From the NCBI GenBank assembly GCA_015039315.1, contig WIDE01000135.1, forward strand, positions 16,079 through 75,712: DNA of 59,634 nucleotides, read 5' to 3'. This document shows positions 31,883-44,200 of this stretch, in pieces; within the stretch, counting starts at the first letter, position 1, and every line of letters starts with the position of its first letter. The stretch is from Clavulina sp. PMI_390. Its lineage: Eukaryota; Basidiomycota; Agaricomycetes; Cantharellales; Hydnaceae. The notes beneath the pieces are model-generated. The model saw nothing but the letters and a program-made list of their open reading frames with translations. It was not told where the DNA came from and did not search any database. The translations under genes and the position numbers were made by a program.

Positions 31883-32295
31883 GGAATGGGGTACTTGTCG
31901 GCGGAGAATTGCTGCGAAAGCCTCGACAGCAGGCAGATCGATAGAAAAATATTTTCAATTTATTTATTTTCTCTGGAATATTCATATTTGGGTTTTCTCG
32001 CATCAATTACTCATGGGGGTACGAGCATGTATGAGACCTTCATCATTCGCCCATCCGGGGAAAGCTCCAAGCCCAGAGTGTCATCGGTGTATGTAGAGGG
32101 CGGAAGTTGAATAGTCCAATCAGATTTCCACAGGAATCTAGTATAACCAGGGCGCTACTGAGATGATTCCAGAGGTATACGTGTCAGTGGCACCTTGGAC
32201 TGCGGTGTTGACGTCGTGTCTGTTTACACCGAAGCCCCTAATAGCCTATCCCTTGTGCTCCTCACTTTCACCTCTACTTCTTGGTCCCGAGTAAA
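31883..32295. other. Short spacer
   Basis: No gene seen. It should contain the 3' end signals of the coiled-coil gene and the promoter of the membrane protein gene. Confidence 0.4.
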
Positions 32296-33074
32296 ATGCT
32301 AAGGCAGCGGGTTCCTTTTCGTGCCCCTGATGAAGATGACGGCGATGAGGTGTCCCGTGTCATATTGGATGAGCAAGGCATGCGCTTGCAACAACACTCT
32401 CTGAGGCTCAAGCTCATGATGCATTACCCTAGAGCAAGAAGAATTGATTCAAGACTTGCGTGATAGGAACGAGTATAGCAATGCGATACATCTGAGAGTC
32501 ATTCAAGCGTGGTTACTTGGGTCTATCTCTCTGTGAGCCTCTTCATCCTTGTCGTCTCATGTGCCACTCACCAATCACGTTATTGCTTTATGCTTACGTG
32601 GAACCCTACAGACATGCATTCTTTTGCGGCAGATACAATGCAACCTCCACGTGGAATCCCATCAGACCCCTCCTATCTTCCCCTTCCTATCCCTCCCAGC
32701 CACTCATCCCTCTCGCCCAATTTTGGGCACTGCTCAACATCCTCCAGCATTCACATGACATATTGGTGCTCGATTCGACCCTTCAAAGATATATACCTCC
32801 AATGTGCTTCGCCATCCCTTATTCTTCGTCAGAACCCCCATTGCGAGTGGACTTTCGCAAACAGCGGATGTGGCCGCTAGCGCTGGTTCCACTACTAATC
32901 TCAATATTTTTACGATCGGCGGGAGAGGAAGGGCTGGACCTAGCCCAGATAGTATGGTGGAGTGTTGCACCGTTTGTCGCAGGGCTGGTGTATCTCGTGA
33001 GTGGGTGGATGGATGAAGGCAGAAGGGAGGTGGAAGGCCTGGGGGCATTGAGGTATGAGGCCAAGGGGGCTTGA
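32296..33074 (+). CDS. Hypothetical membrane protein with GC-AG intron
   Basis: The ATG at 32296 begins MLRQRVPFRAPDEDDGDE. Exon 1 (32296-32377) joins exon 2 (32433-32532) across a GC...AG intron of 55 nt, giving DEQEQEELIQDLRDRN and AIHLRVIQAWLLGSISL. The end of the gene is also clear: the frame closing at 33074 has two hydrophobic helices (MWPLALVPLLISIFLRS and IVWWSVAPFVAGLVYLVSGW), then WMDEGRREVEGLGALRYEAKGA. The exons between 32533 and about 32700 are not resolved, because several acceptors fit. The layout is a soluble acidic N-terminus followed by three or four membrane helices. I do not recognise the family and infer only a small integral membrane protein. Confidence 0.5.
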
Positions 33075-33277
33075 TCGGTTGCATATCCATAGTGGTAATT
33101 TCTGTATGTTTGCTGTACTATTCGCGGTTAGTTTGTGATGATATAGAGCCATGCGAGTTCAATCAAGGCCCATGCGGAGCCAAACTCCTATGCTGTCCAT
33201 TGAAAGCTGATACTACAAATATGCAAGTACAGCAGAGTTCGATTGAGCGGTTTTTTTTTGCTCTCTGGACTTGGACT

Positions 33278-34283
33278 TCAAGCTTGAGAATGAGTGTGAG
33301 GCACGAGGTGACATCTGGGAAATATGGAGGCGTAGTACGTGATTATTATTGCATTACTATGTAAATGAGATGGCGGGGTGGCATACCCAAGCAAACCCCT
33401 CCCTCCCCAGCCTGATCTTGGGGTCAGGCGTAGTGCCTCGATCGTAAACGTACCAGATGACGAGGGACGCTTCACGCGAATATCGAGTGGTTGCTATGAA
33501 GCACATCAATAGTTAAGCGGAGAAGACCAGCAAATTGGAAAGTACCCACATTTTCCGAGGAGGCAACCAGTTGGGATAGAGGGGTCAAGGATACAGGTTG
33601 ACCAAAGGCATCCGCTCTCAGATCCCCAAATTGGAACACAAGATCACCACGGAGGAGACCCTACAGGAAGAAGTGAGATAATACATTTGCAGAGAGTTAT
33701 AGTGATTTGATAGCTTACGGCTTCTGACGCGGGGCTTTGAGGCGCAACACCATTGACCAGTGCAAAAGGAGTATCTGTAGTGGGCGAGCTTGACGAAGAC
33801 CCCACGTTGGCGGATGCTGGAGGAGCCGCGGGAGGAGTGGGATCGGGAACATAGATTCCCTGGAGAGCATGGGCGATTTGGTCCATGACCGCTTTCAGGT
33901 CATTTCTAAGCTCGATGACGCGTACGCGAGCCTAGTCAGCAGAGGAATGCGAGCCGTTGAGATTATTTGAATAGGAATCGAGTGACATATACAGGCTTAT
34001 TATTCACATTCCGAACAGACACAAGATCAATATCGGCACGAGGGAAGCCGTCCGCGTCCAATAAAGGGGACTGCATTGTGGAATCGTTCATCCGGAGAAC
34101 CGAGAGCTGGTGATCGATCTGAGCTTCAATGCGGTCCTTTTCATTCATGAGACGGAACGCAGCAGATTTCTGCATTTCGGCGTTGTTTTCTGGTTCAGAG
34201 GCCATGCCCATCAAGCCTTGCAGCGTAACAAATGGGGGTCCTAAATCCCACGGGCTGAGGCCCGTGCGAACTTGGGATCCCAT
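33278..34283 (-). CDS. nas2: 26S proteasome assembly chaperone Nas2/PSMD9
   Basis: Four exons in transcript order: 34283-33993, 33931-33719, 33660-33550 and 33493-33278, 276 residues, introns 56-61 nt. The N-terminal coiled coil reads NEKDRIEAQIDHQLSVL, followed by the family hallmark DADGFPRADIDLVSVRN, then VRVIELRNDLKAVMDQI. A disordered Pro/Ser linker leads into the C-terminal PDZ-like domain: LLRGDLVFQFGDLRA, then ENQPLDIRVKRPSS and the ending GWGGRGLLG. Nas2 binds the base ATPase Rpt5 and delays its docking until the proteasome base is built. The start at 34283 gives about 25 residues before the second Met (about residue 27); either could be used. The roughly 30 residues after GLLG are unlike the family and may be lineage-specific. 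Confidence 0.88.
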
Positions 34284-35131
34284 TCAAATTTGACCAAAAA
34301 AAAGTTTGGGAGCGGCGCAAGCTCCAATATCCTCAAATAACTAATCTGAGTACGCAATCTAAAAGAAGATACAAGAACTTAGGAACTGTCCGTCTCCGAT
34401 TTCTCAAAGGTTTCGCTGGGGTGGAGATACTCTCAAATTTAAGTCTCTTCTGCACACTGGAAGACAGATATCGGAAATCCGTCACGGACAGTTCCTAAGT
34501 TTTACGTTCTCCAGTTTTTTGGTCATTTCTCCGTATTTTTCCAGGGCTTCAAAATCTTTCGACTCTGCAAACAAGTTTGGCGTACCGGTTTATTTGCCAC
34601 TGTTTAGGACGAGCAGGATTCTTGGTTCCCGCCTCTGGTTTATAATATTTCTGGCAATGGAGGCTCATATATAGCAAGATCTCGTACTTCTGAGTCCGAA
34701 AAGTACCAAATCTGCTGACATATGCTGAAGACTACCCCCTCGCTTCATGTCACTCTGAGCGTGACACCTACGGTAGACTCCGTGACCTCGTCGTTTTGGG
34801 GCCATCTGCTTGATCCTGTGGAAGCCCTCCAATTTTTCTAAAGAGTTTTCTAACCATATAGTACCTCATGTACGTAAGTGTGCGGCTCGGAGGCTGCTGG
34901 ATAGCATAAAGATGGCTCAGTCGCGTGAAAACCCAATTGGACACGAATTCAGGGTTTGTGACCCGTGAGAAAAAACCGACTGAATGTTTTTAGGATCCCC
35001 ATAACAAAGAGGTTCTGTTTCGATCAATTATGGCAAACAAGCCATAACAACAACAAAGAGCTTCGCGACTCACCTCGAACGCGTTTGCGCGCCTTGGCGC
35101 CTACTGACGGCCTTGAACACTCGTTTTATAG
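34284..35131. other. Divergent spacer between nas2 and nud1
   Basis: Promoters of two diverging genes should lie here. It contains the inverted-repeat element at 34376-34501. No gene was seen. Confidence 0.4.
34376..34501. mobile_element. MITE-like element with 18-bp terminal inverted repeats
   Basis: The left end AACTTAGGAACTGTCCGT (34376-34393) is the exact reverse complement of the right end (34484-34501). The repeats continue inward imperfectly (CTCCGATTT against GACGGATTT). The total length is 126 bp with no coding capacity. I could not identify a clean target-site duplication. It lies about 90 bp upstream of the nas2 start codon. A long hairpin in RNA or a MITE of a cut-and-paste DNA transposon are the likely explanations. 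Confidence 0.6.
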
Positions 35132-35185
35132 GTAAGTGAGGCTTTTTGGACCCATGTAGTAGGTATGCTTACTGGCGTTTGGCAG
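35132..35185 (+). other. 5' UTR intron of the nud1-like gene
   Basis: GTAAGT donor at 35132 and TTGGCAG acceptor at 35185, 54 nt. Removing it deletes the upstream in-frame ATG at 35165 and leaves 35216 as the first start codon of the mRNA. Confidence 0.55.
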
Positions 35186-35215
35186 GTATCGCGTCAAACC
35201 GCCACCACCAACACG

Positions 35216-38200
35216 ATGAGCGGTCAGCCTGGTTGGCTCGACGATTCTCTCGCGGAAGAATGGGTAGAGCCTGAGGAAGTCGACCTTAGCATCGACCAGG
35301 AAGATGAAGCGATAGATATTCATGTCCTGAGTGGGAGCGTGCTTGTTAGCCCAGGCCCTCAAGCGTTGTCTTCATCGCAACCTCAACTACACTCTTCGAC
35401 TGGTCAGAGCCCACCACCACCCCAACCACCGCAGCATCTCATTGCTCAACAACAGCGACATGCATCGGCTTCTGGAAGTTCAGTGACTGCTGTTCCATCT
35501 TCCCCTTCCTTCCGCGCTGCTACGCCCACTGAGTCACTCAAAGCTGGTACATTCCTCATCCGCGAGGACATCGAGCACCAACCTGTGACCCCCGTTGCCC
35601 AACTACCTTTCGGCAAAGGGAAGGCGAAGGGCAAGAAGATGGGCGCGTTCACAAAGTCCATATTCACGCCACTGGATCTAGAGACTATGTGGGATCCTCC
35701 CAGTCCACCTCCCCCTCGTATCCACCAACGCGATCAGGAACAGCGTAAAATATCTCCAAGCAGGCGGAAGCTCCAATCTCCCCTTATACCTCTTCCTCGA
35801 CGTGCGTCACCCTCACCAAGTCCCAAAGCCGATACCAGTGACATCCCACCAGATGACGCCCAGACCTCCCACACACCTCTTGCCAGTCCCTCCAAACTAT
35901 CTATCGACATCGCCCCCCTCGATGACTCAGACGTTATTGTCCAGAAATATGATCGAGATCCAAGCAGGTCCGACGAGATTGTCGAGTCAGATATTCCAAA
36001 CCTTGGCAGATTCAACGGACGCGTCCCAAGCGCAAACTTTACGTTTGTGCAAGCTTTCGCCCCCGAATATCGTAAGAGCCTCAAAGACGAATCCCCTCCG
36101 TTCCTTACCTCTACTCCCCCGGATGAGGCTCCCGTCCCGCGACGAGGGCGTCTTTCACGTCCTGGAGTGGGTTCGGTCAAACTATCTCGCTCTCCTCTCG
36201 TACCTGGCTTTGGTAAATTAGCCATGCAAACCGAGACAGAGACTCCCATCAAGTTCTTCGGCAAGTATGATACCTATACGAAGGACTACGTCTCTGGGCT
36301 AAACGTGGAGGTGAAGCCAAGTCCTCCTGAACGTGATCGCGAATGGGATGAAGATGGGCGGAGCGCGAAGCGCATTCGGATGACTGCACCAGAGAGTTTG
36401 TCTGACGACGAAGCGCTTCGTACTGGGACCCTGCGGGGCATGGAGCGCACGCATCTGCGGAGTACTCTTTCACATGCTCAGACTGCGCAACATGATTCCG
36501 ATCCAGAGCTCAGCCCTGAGCGCGAGCCCGAGAGTCGTCCAAGCAGCCGTCACTCGTATTTGCTCGCGGGGAAGTCGATTCTCCAAGGTATCAGGGACAG
36601 TCAATCCTTCTCTTTCAACACCACGATGTCGAAGGGGCATGGGCTGGGACTTGATATAGCTGATGATGAGGAGTATGAGGATGAAGATGATGATCATGCA
36701 GATGAAGACGCAGACCTCGAAGACGAGGAACAGGAAGATTCAATCCCTTCACCTGGCCCAATCAAGTCAAGTGGCACAGCGTATGCTCTTGAAGGTCGCC
36801 GGCTATTGGCTCAATTACGGTCTGATGAAGAAGAGGACGACCGGTTCAATTCTACTCAGGGGCAGCCAGAGGATTTGGGTGACGGTGGTAGCGAGTTGCA
36901 AGGCTCATTCCAGAAGCTTTCGCTATCTACATCTCGTGATCGCCCCGCTAAAGGCGCTAGTGATGATATTGATCTTTCGCCAATACGCTCTATAACCCCT
37001 TCCATCATTGTCCAGCCCAACTCTCCTACTGGCTCCATCCCCGATGTCCCTCCCCCGCTCGTGGTTGAGCCTGCACGTGAATCTTCCATTTCCCCTCGTT
37101 TACAACATCCTACTACTGCCTCCCAGCAACAACCCTCATCATCCTCACGGCGTCCTACATATCTACCTTTCTCCGCACCTTCATCTCGCCCTTCATCTCA
37201 TGCCGAAACATCTTCTCGCGTCCCCTCGTCCACCACGGCATTCTCGGCGTCTTCTGGAGCCTCAGCAAACGGCCGAGTTCATGTGCAGAATCGTCTGGTA
37301 ACTGCATCGACGATCAGAAGCAGCACAAATTCTAACCCGAACAGTGCAGGCACGCAGACCAGCATGGGCTCTAATGTCAAGCGAGCAGGGTCTCCTACTC
37401 CTAGAGTGGTCTCGGGTGGTGCTCGTCGACAGCTGGTCACCATCAAGCCGGATGATGTAGGGCCCATCGAACGCGTTGGCCAAATGCGGTATGACGCTGC
37501 ACAGAACAAGTGGGTCAAGGATCGCGGGGCTCAGAAAGCTGGTCCACCCCAAGCCGCTGCATCGGCCGCTCAGGAACAGGCGAGCCCAAGGCAGAGCCTA
37601 AAGCGCAGCCGTTCATCTTACGATGGTGCTGTCGACAGCTCAGACGGTGATGGCGCCCCTAGGGGCGAGGACGAGGTGACGGGAGATGTGTTCGGTGATA
37701 TTGAGAGCCTTCATGATGGAACTGTCACTTGGACCATGAGTTCTGGCCCAAGTTTTGCTGTTGGTGGGAGGTCGAGGACATCCTCCATTGGAAGCGCCAA
37801 ATCCAGCACCAAGAGTGCAAATCCGCCTCGGAGCACATCCAGCTCACATTCCAATTCCAATTCCCGCTCCAACTCATCTCGATCACATGCGCCTTCTCAC
37901 TCGGAACCCATTGTTTCCCACCCTCCTGTTGCTTCTGCTCCCGTTCCCACCACCATGTCCAACTCGCAAGACAAAGGGGCGGAACAATTCTTTGGCGAAT
38001 CAGAAGCCGAGGAAGATGATTTCGCTACTGCCTTTGCGGACCCCGACGGCGGGCGGACCCCTTCTCAACTGTCCGTTATTCCAGATTTGACTGAGGAAGT
38101 GGAGGAAGAGGATGTGGAAGTCGCGAATTTCTCGGCAGCATCCGCAATGATGAGCGGAGACGTTACGACTACCGACCTGCAACGAAACTTCGAATCCACG

Positions 38201-41054
38201 TTCTCTGATGAGGATGAACAGGAACTCTCTAACCCCAATGCTTCATTCCCCGAACTACCCACCACACCGTATCATCGCCAACGGGCTCCCATGGGCATTT
38301 CCGAAACTCCTCGGCCTATCCTTGTCCCCTCCCAATCCACGCCTCACCCGTTCCCTCATATGGGCCACCGTGCTCGGCCTGAGATTCCTCTAATTCCTCC
38401 ACGCTCCGCGATGAAGCAAACTCCATCGACCGGGCAACGGAGAGCGCCTGCAACGCCAGCGACGAATGGGAAATTCACCAGTACGCACAGGCGTTCTGTC
38501 AGCTTCTCAGATGGACGAACGGATGGGAAGATGCTAAGCGTGAATGTCAGCCATCTTGTACAATATGAGGATGCGAGCGGAGACGGGAGCATTGACGATG
38601 AGGATATGTCCGCTGAGGAAGAGGAGATGGAGGAGGAGTATACTGATGAAGAAGGACAGGCAGAACAGAGCGCGCAGTCCCTCAGATCACGACGGGTTCA
38701 AGGAATGTTGGCTGCGCTGGAGGAAGCAAGTACGTTGGAAGACAATTCTAAGGTTTATGCAACTGACTTTTCGTATTATGATATTTAAACAGGCCTGGAG
38801 GAGTCCACCCTTTCTCGTACACACCCAAGGGCTTTGGGTATCGATGAAGCATCGATGGTAGTCCCGATCCCCTCTCGTAACTCTGCTTTCCGGCGTGCTC
38901 CTTCTGATGGCGTCGCACGAGCCCACGCAGCGCGCCCGCCAGCTCAGGGCTCTATTGATTCCACATCTATCGAGACCCCAGACATTCTAATGGAATCACC
39001 ACCACAGGCTCGTGGTCCAGCAGCCTCGCAACGAACTATGCAGAACCGCAATATGTCAGCTATGACGAACCAGACGATACTCACAGAGGCTTCTTTCGCT
39101 ATTACAGAGGATCGACTTGTCCAAGTCATTACGCAGGTCCAGCCGTACGAGCCACATTGGGAACAGCTCAGCGAGATTCATCTAGCCGGGTTTGGAATCG
39201 AGAGCGTGACGAATATGAAACACTATTTGCCTAGCCTTGTCACTCTGGATTTGTAAGTTTGTTCTGTGGTTTGGCTCTGGCGAATTGTAACACTTTTATT
39301 CAGGCATAAAAACCAGCTCTCGTACTTGACTGGTGTTCCCCCTCTCGTGCGAACATTGCGAGTTTCGCACAATCAGTACGTCTGCTCTGAATCCGATTTG
39401 TTATCACTCGTATTCACCCCATCCTGTGTAGGCTGACGGATCTCGCTTCATACGCACACCTGCGGGACCTCGAGTATTTGGATATCAGCTATAATCGGGT
39501 CGAATCCCTCACTCGTATGTCCAATGGCTATAGATCTCGGGAAGGGGTGACCAATCTTGTTCCTAGAATTATCATGCTTGCCACGCCTACACGAGCTGCG
39601 TGCGGAGGGCAATAGTATCCGGAGCCTTGACGGACTTCAGGGAATGACGTATCTCACAAAGCTCAGTTTAAAGAAGAACCGTCTCCCATCAGTCAATCTG
39701 GGGGATTATGACTGGCGAGTACTCGCGTATTGTAATCGACGTCCTCACCAAACCTAATTTTGGGAATATTCAGGCCTCGTTTGGAGATATTAGATCTGAG
39801 CTCAAATAGCATCAGTGGAATCAAAGGCTTATCGGGACTGAAGCGGTTATCGATGCTCAATCTTGGCAAGTCACTCATCTCCTTCCGAGCGCTGTTGACT
39901 CCAGCTAATTCTGGTATAATATTATAGATCACAATAAACTCACAGCCTTGAATGTTTCCCGACCCTTGTCGCACCTTCGCATCCTACGCTTGAGTGATAA
40001 CCGTTTGCCCGAGTTCAACGCTGCCCCCTTCGTTCATTTGCGTACTCTGTATCTCGACGGGAACAAGCTACATCACATCCACGATTTAGTGAGGTTGGTC
40101 AAATTGGAGAACCTATCATTGCGCAACCAGGCGGGCGGGCATTTGTGCGTATCTGCCACTATACCTCCCGGAATCGACTCTAACTTCTGTCAACAGGGCG
40201 CTCAACTCGCGCGATATCCAAGATGTCAAACGTCTATATCTATCGGGAAATCCCTTCACCGACCTCTCATTCCTCACGTCAGCTTGCTATAACCTAATTT
40301 ACCTAGAAGTTGCTGGGTGCCGAGTTTCCAACCTGCCGCCAAACTTATCCTCACTCATCCCTAACATCCGCGTCTTGAACCTCAACTACAACTTCATTGC
40401 GGATGCTTCCCCGATACAGGGTCTGACTCGATTGAAACGCTTGACGCTGGTGGGGTCAAGGCTGAAAGGCACTAAAACTTTCTTGAAGGTATTGCGGAAT
40501 ATGCCTGATATCGAGATGATCGACGTTAGGTATGTCACGGTCCGGAAATGTTCGTTGTTCCCGATATCCTGATCCCCTTCACCCCAAATAGGATGAACCC
40601 TGCCACGCTTGGCTGGTATCTTCCTCTCCTGGTGCGGGATGTTCCTGGTGCGCTTCAGCCATCCGAATCGGGGACATCATATCCTTTACCAGCACAGGAT
40701 GCGTCTGATGTCGAGGAGGATATCGAAAAGACCACCTACAGCGCCGTCCGTCTCCATCCTTTCTCCAAACAAACCGTGTCTTCAGGCCGCTCTCAAGAAA
40801 ACACTGCGCCCTCGAAAGGCCAGACTCGCTCTCAAACAGCGACTTGGGAGGATCTTGACTCCAAGTTCCGTCGCGATCTTCCCAACGACTCGTATCTCGG
40901 CCGTCTAGCATATCGCGGGCTCGTTATGCGGGCGTGCCCAAAGGTTGCAATCATCGATGGAGTAAAGGTAACGCCCGCGGAACGCGATAAGGCGGAACAA
41001 TACCTGCGTGGTGTGCTTGAGGCTAGGCATCAGGCTTTGACAAAGGCCACGTAG
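35216..41054 (+). CDS. nud1: Nud1/Cdc11-type SIN/MEN scaffold with leucine-rich repeats
   Basis: Nine coding exons: 35216-38729, 38793-39252, 39304-39375, 39432-39514, 39567-39714, 39774-39865, 39928-40144, 40197-40529 and 40592-41054, all in phase, 1,793 residues. The first 1,280 or so residues are disordered, rich in Ser/Pro, acidic runs and SP/TP sites. About residues 1290-1640 hold a run of SDS22-like LRRs (LEYLDISYNRVESL, LTKLSLKKNRLPSV, LRILRLSDNRLPEF, IRVLNLNYNFI) capped by MNPATLGWYLPLLV, a landmark of Nud1, Cdc11 and centriolin. These proteins anchor the septation-initiation or mitotic-exit network at the spindle pole body. An early conserved GWLDDSLAEEW motif follows the start, which supports 35216. 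Two introns, after exons 5 and 6, have GC donors. The next gene is the convergent RdRP, 235 nt away. Confidence 0.88.
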
Positions 41055-41289
41055 CGTTTGCGCTTCCTGAGCACGGTTTGCTGCATCTATTTATTAATCA
41101 ATCAATTCCCCACTGTTCACTGCAAGTGCTGCCTCTTGTTTCCTTGTCTTGTTACACCACGTCCATGCAATATGAATACCACAGTAGTCACATTATAATA
41201 CACTGAACAATTTGGTACACTGCTAATGACCGGTAGACCCTCGATCTGACGGAGTAAGTTAGTAGTAAATTAGGAGAACATAGAATGAC

Positions 41290-44200
41290 TCAAGCCGAGG
41301 CAGACTTCAGTAATTGAACGCTGCGCTTCATCAGCACAAAACGCTCTGCAAAGGATTGAGTGACAGTGCTATATGTTTTGGTGGATTGGGCTTGCAATGC
41401 GCAGAGATCGCGAAAAGCAACATCCCAAGGATATCTATTATTATCTTATTCAGCGCCCGGGCCGTGAACTAGAAAAGCCGGTACTCACCGATACGACTTT
41501 TTGTTGTAGGTCGAGGAGAAAATGCAGCTGGCTGCGAGCCGCTGAATAGCTTCCTGATCGCCCAACGACCAACACTCGTCGCTCAATGACTCAATAGCAG
41601 CAACATAGTCTGCACTAATGCTTCGTAGAATATCCTGCCTATCAATGATAGGCAGATTGGTGAAATGGTCGAATCCCCGCTTCTGGGCCTCGCTGCTTCT
41701 GAAATCTTTCGCCTCATCAGCCATTCGAGCTAAAGTCGTCCGCATGAGGTTCAGATGCTGTTTTTGTGTTGCAGCATGTGCTACAGCATCAGGAACTCCC
41801 AGCATCTCGAGCCGTTGGATTGAAGATTCCCGACGCTGCTGAGGGCCGAGCAGCGTAGCGGATGGTGGAGTGTTCGTCGGGAGTGGTTCGTCCCCGAGCA
41901 GCGCCGCTTTCTCTTGCTGTACGACGTATTAGACCTCCGAAGACGGAGAGGCGACAGAAAGCTGAAAGATTACCTTGATAGCTTCCCCATCTTGGTACAA
42001 CTGATCAAGGAGATCAGGGCCAAGCGGGAAGGGGCGATCCAGCGGTTTACCAATTCGTCCTTGCTCATCTTTAAGAGTCTCTCCTCGGTGAGTGTATCGA
42101 AGATGTGCGAATTTTCGACGATCTTTTGAGCTAACGCTAGGAAGTACCGTAAGACCCGATTTCGCGGCGTCGAGAATTGTGCAAAACCTATGGGATGCAT
42201 CAGCCTTCCGATATCTCCAATGAGGGAAGGTTCGCACATGTGAGCCAAGCGAACTGTTTCGTCCTGGTCGTATCCAGATTGGTAGGCAGCTATTCCAGGA
42301 GTATCCAATTGAGCTGAGGACTAGCCGCTTATGCTCAGCCTATTCACCTTTGCCATGACTAAACGATGAAGGAATTGATCAGACGAGCTCTTTGAAAACC
42401 TGACAGAGGCTTACTAGTTTGAATACGCTCCAACTTGAGCGTTAGCTATCAAGCTGGGAAGCACTACGTCTTGCAAATCACGGTCTCTCTTGTCTTCCGC
42501 CACGGCATTAGGCGGAACGTGCAGGAGGACGGACTCCAAGCTGGCCGCTGGTCGGACCTCTTGCTGGAAGTTCTGCTGAATGAATTCTGGCGATGGCTCC
42601 CCTCGACAGCTCGGAGAATTGGTGAAGGGGTCAACAATCTCGGGTTGCCATATCAGTCGGGCAGTATCGCCATCATAGTCACCGCCTCCGAGCCAACTAA
42701 GGGCAGATCGTTCACCCTTGACAGAGAATAGAACAACATCTGTGTACATGTGGAACATGGGGTGATTGATGGCTCGAAGCTGGAAAACGCGGTCTCAATA
42801 TAGCAGAGGCGATACATGTAAGGCAGCGGACGCACTTTACGAATGTCGGAGGCAACCTTTAGGTGATAAAGCATCAGACTAGAATAGGTTGTTTGACAGA
42901 GCATAACGCTCACCATACAAGGGTGGCGAGTGACCAATACATCTCCTTCTAGAATGTCGTGACAATCCCCAAATTCATCAGACCACGTCTCGCTAGAGCG
43001 AAAAAAAATCTGCCCCTCCTCCAACTTCCCAAAAGGATCTAGCAACAAATCAGCAAATGGAGTAGAGCAAGTAGGCAAAGGTCCTTACCAGGGATCGCGA
43101 ATGCCTCTGCACTCATAGGCACATGGAATTTGTACTTTGTGGTGAGACTATTGACCTTCGTGGTTACACACTGTTGGAGCTTCTTCCATAGTATACGAGT
43201 GTCCCATGGATAAAAGCCAGCTTCCAGCAGTAATAAAACAGTCTCTGCAAGAGATGATGGCTGACCTGACACCAGGTCAGGTGCCCAGGCAGTACTTTGA
43301 TCCCCAAGGTCGTCATCATTGTCATCAATGGCGTGTGTCCAGTCTGACTGGTCTTCCTGCTCCCCAAGTCCAAGCACTCGAGAGAGGCCCAAAGTCTGGC
43401 GTCGAAGCCTAGCCTGAGGAACACTTTCTGCACCAGAAACAAAGTCGTAGAGTCGGATCGCGAAACTCTCTCGCTTGATTTCCGCCTGGTCAGACTGATC
43501 GAATCTAGAATCAGACAGAGGTAGGTACTCGTCTAGGATCCTTAACTCAGAATCCACTTGTTGATGGAAGATTCTAAGCAATACCTCGTGGGGCACACCT
43601 CCGTGTGAGAGGCACTGCATAATTTGTTCAGAAAGACGCGCTGGGAGTGTGACCTTTGACGACCGAAGCAAATCGAAGGTCCGGTGCCCAATCTCTGGGG
43701 ATGCCTGTTGATCTTCTAATCCATATTTGATCTTCACCTGGGAGCGACGGCACCATAAGACGGGTTCATCAGAGTTGAGGTCTGCAGCAGCAGCACCGGT
43801 ATAGGTCGCGTGTTCTAGCCCTGGATGAAGCACGAACTTGAGGTATGTGAGCGATTGGGACTGGATTATTCTAATAGATAATACATACCATCCCTTTAGC
43901 TCCTCCAAGACGGCCCTGCATAGCAACAGGTTTGCGTTGCAACTGACACAGATTTTGCACTGCCCGAGCGGCTAGCAAAACAAGCATTGAGCGTACAATA
44001 AGAAAGTTGGGGAGCCTCCTCTTACCAGCGTCGTTCATAAACCCAGCTCCATCAGTCATAATAAGGTGTGAGGCACCACTCGCAGTCCCGTCATCGACCA
44101 CTATGATCACAAAAGGGAAGATTTTCTAGGTTAATCAAAGTTGCTTGAATCAGATAGACGAAATCATGGTCGACATACCAATATCATCGATGAATCGAAT

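Noticed and set aside
2406..41291. Many TGACTCA/TGAGTCA heptamers as a Gcn4 regulon signal
   Set aside because: About a dozen were noticed and roughly seven are expected by chance in 59.6 kb. Only the sites beside the two bZIP-like genes were kept, and mainly because of position.
43841..43888. 28-nt intron in the RdRP (GTATGT to CCAG)
   Set aside because: Too short to splice. A 52-nt intron ending CTCAAG (43837-43888) keeps the frame and gives the expected GGAKGM/FVLHPG motif.
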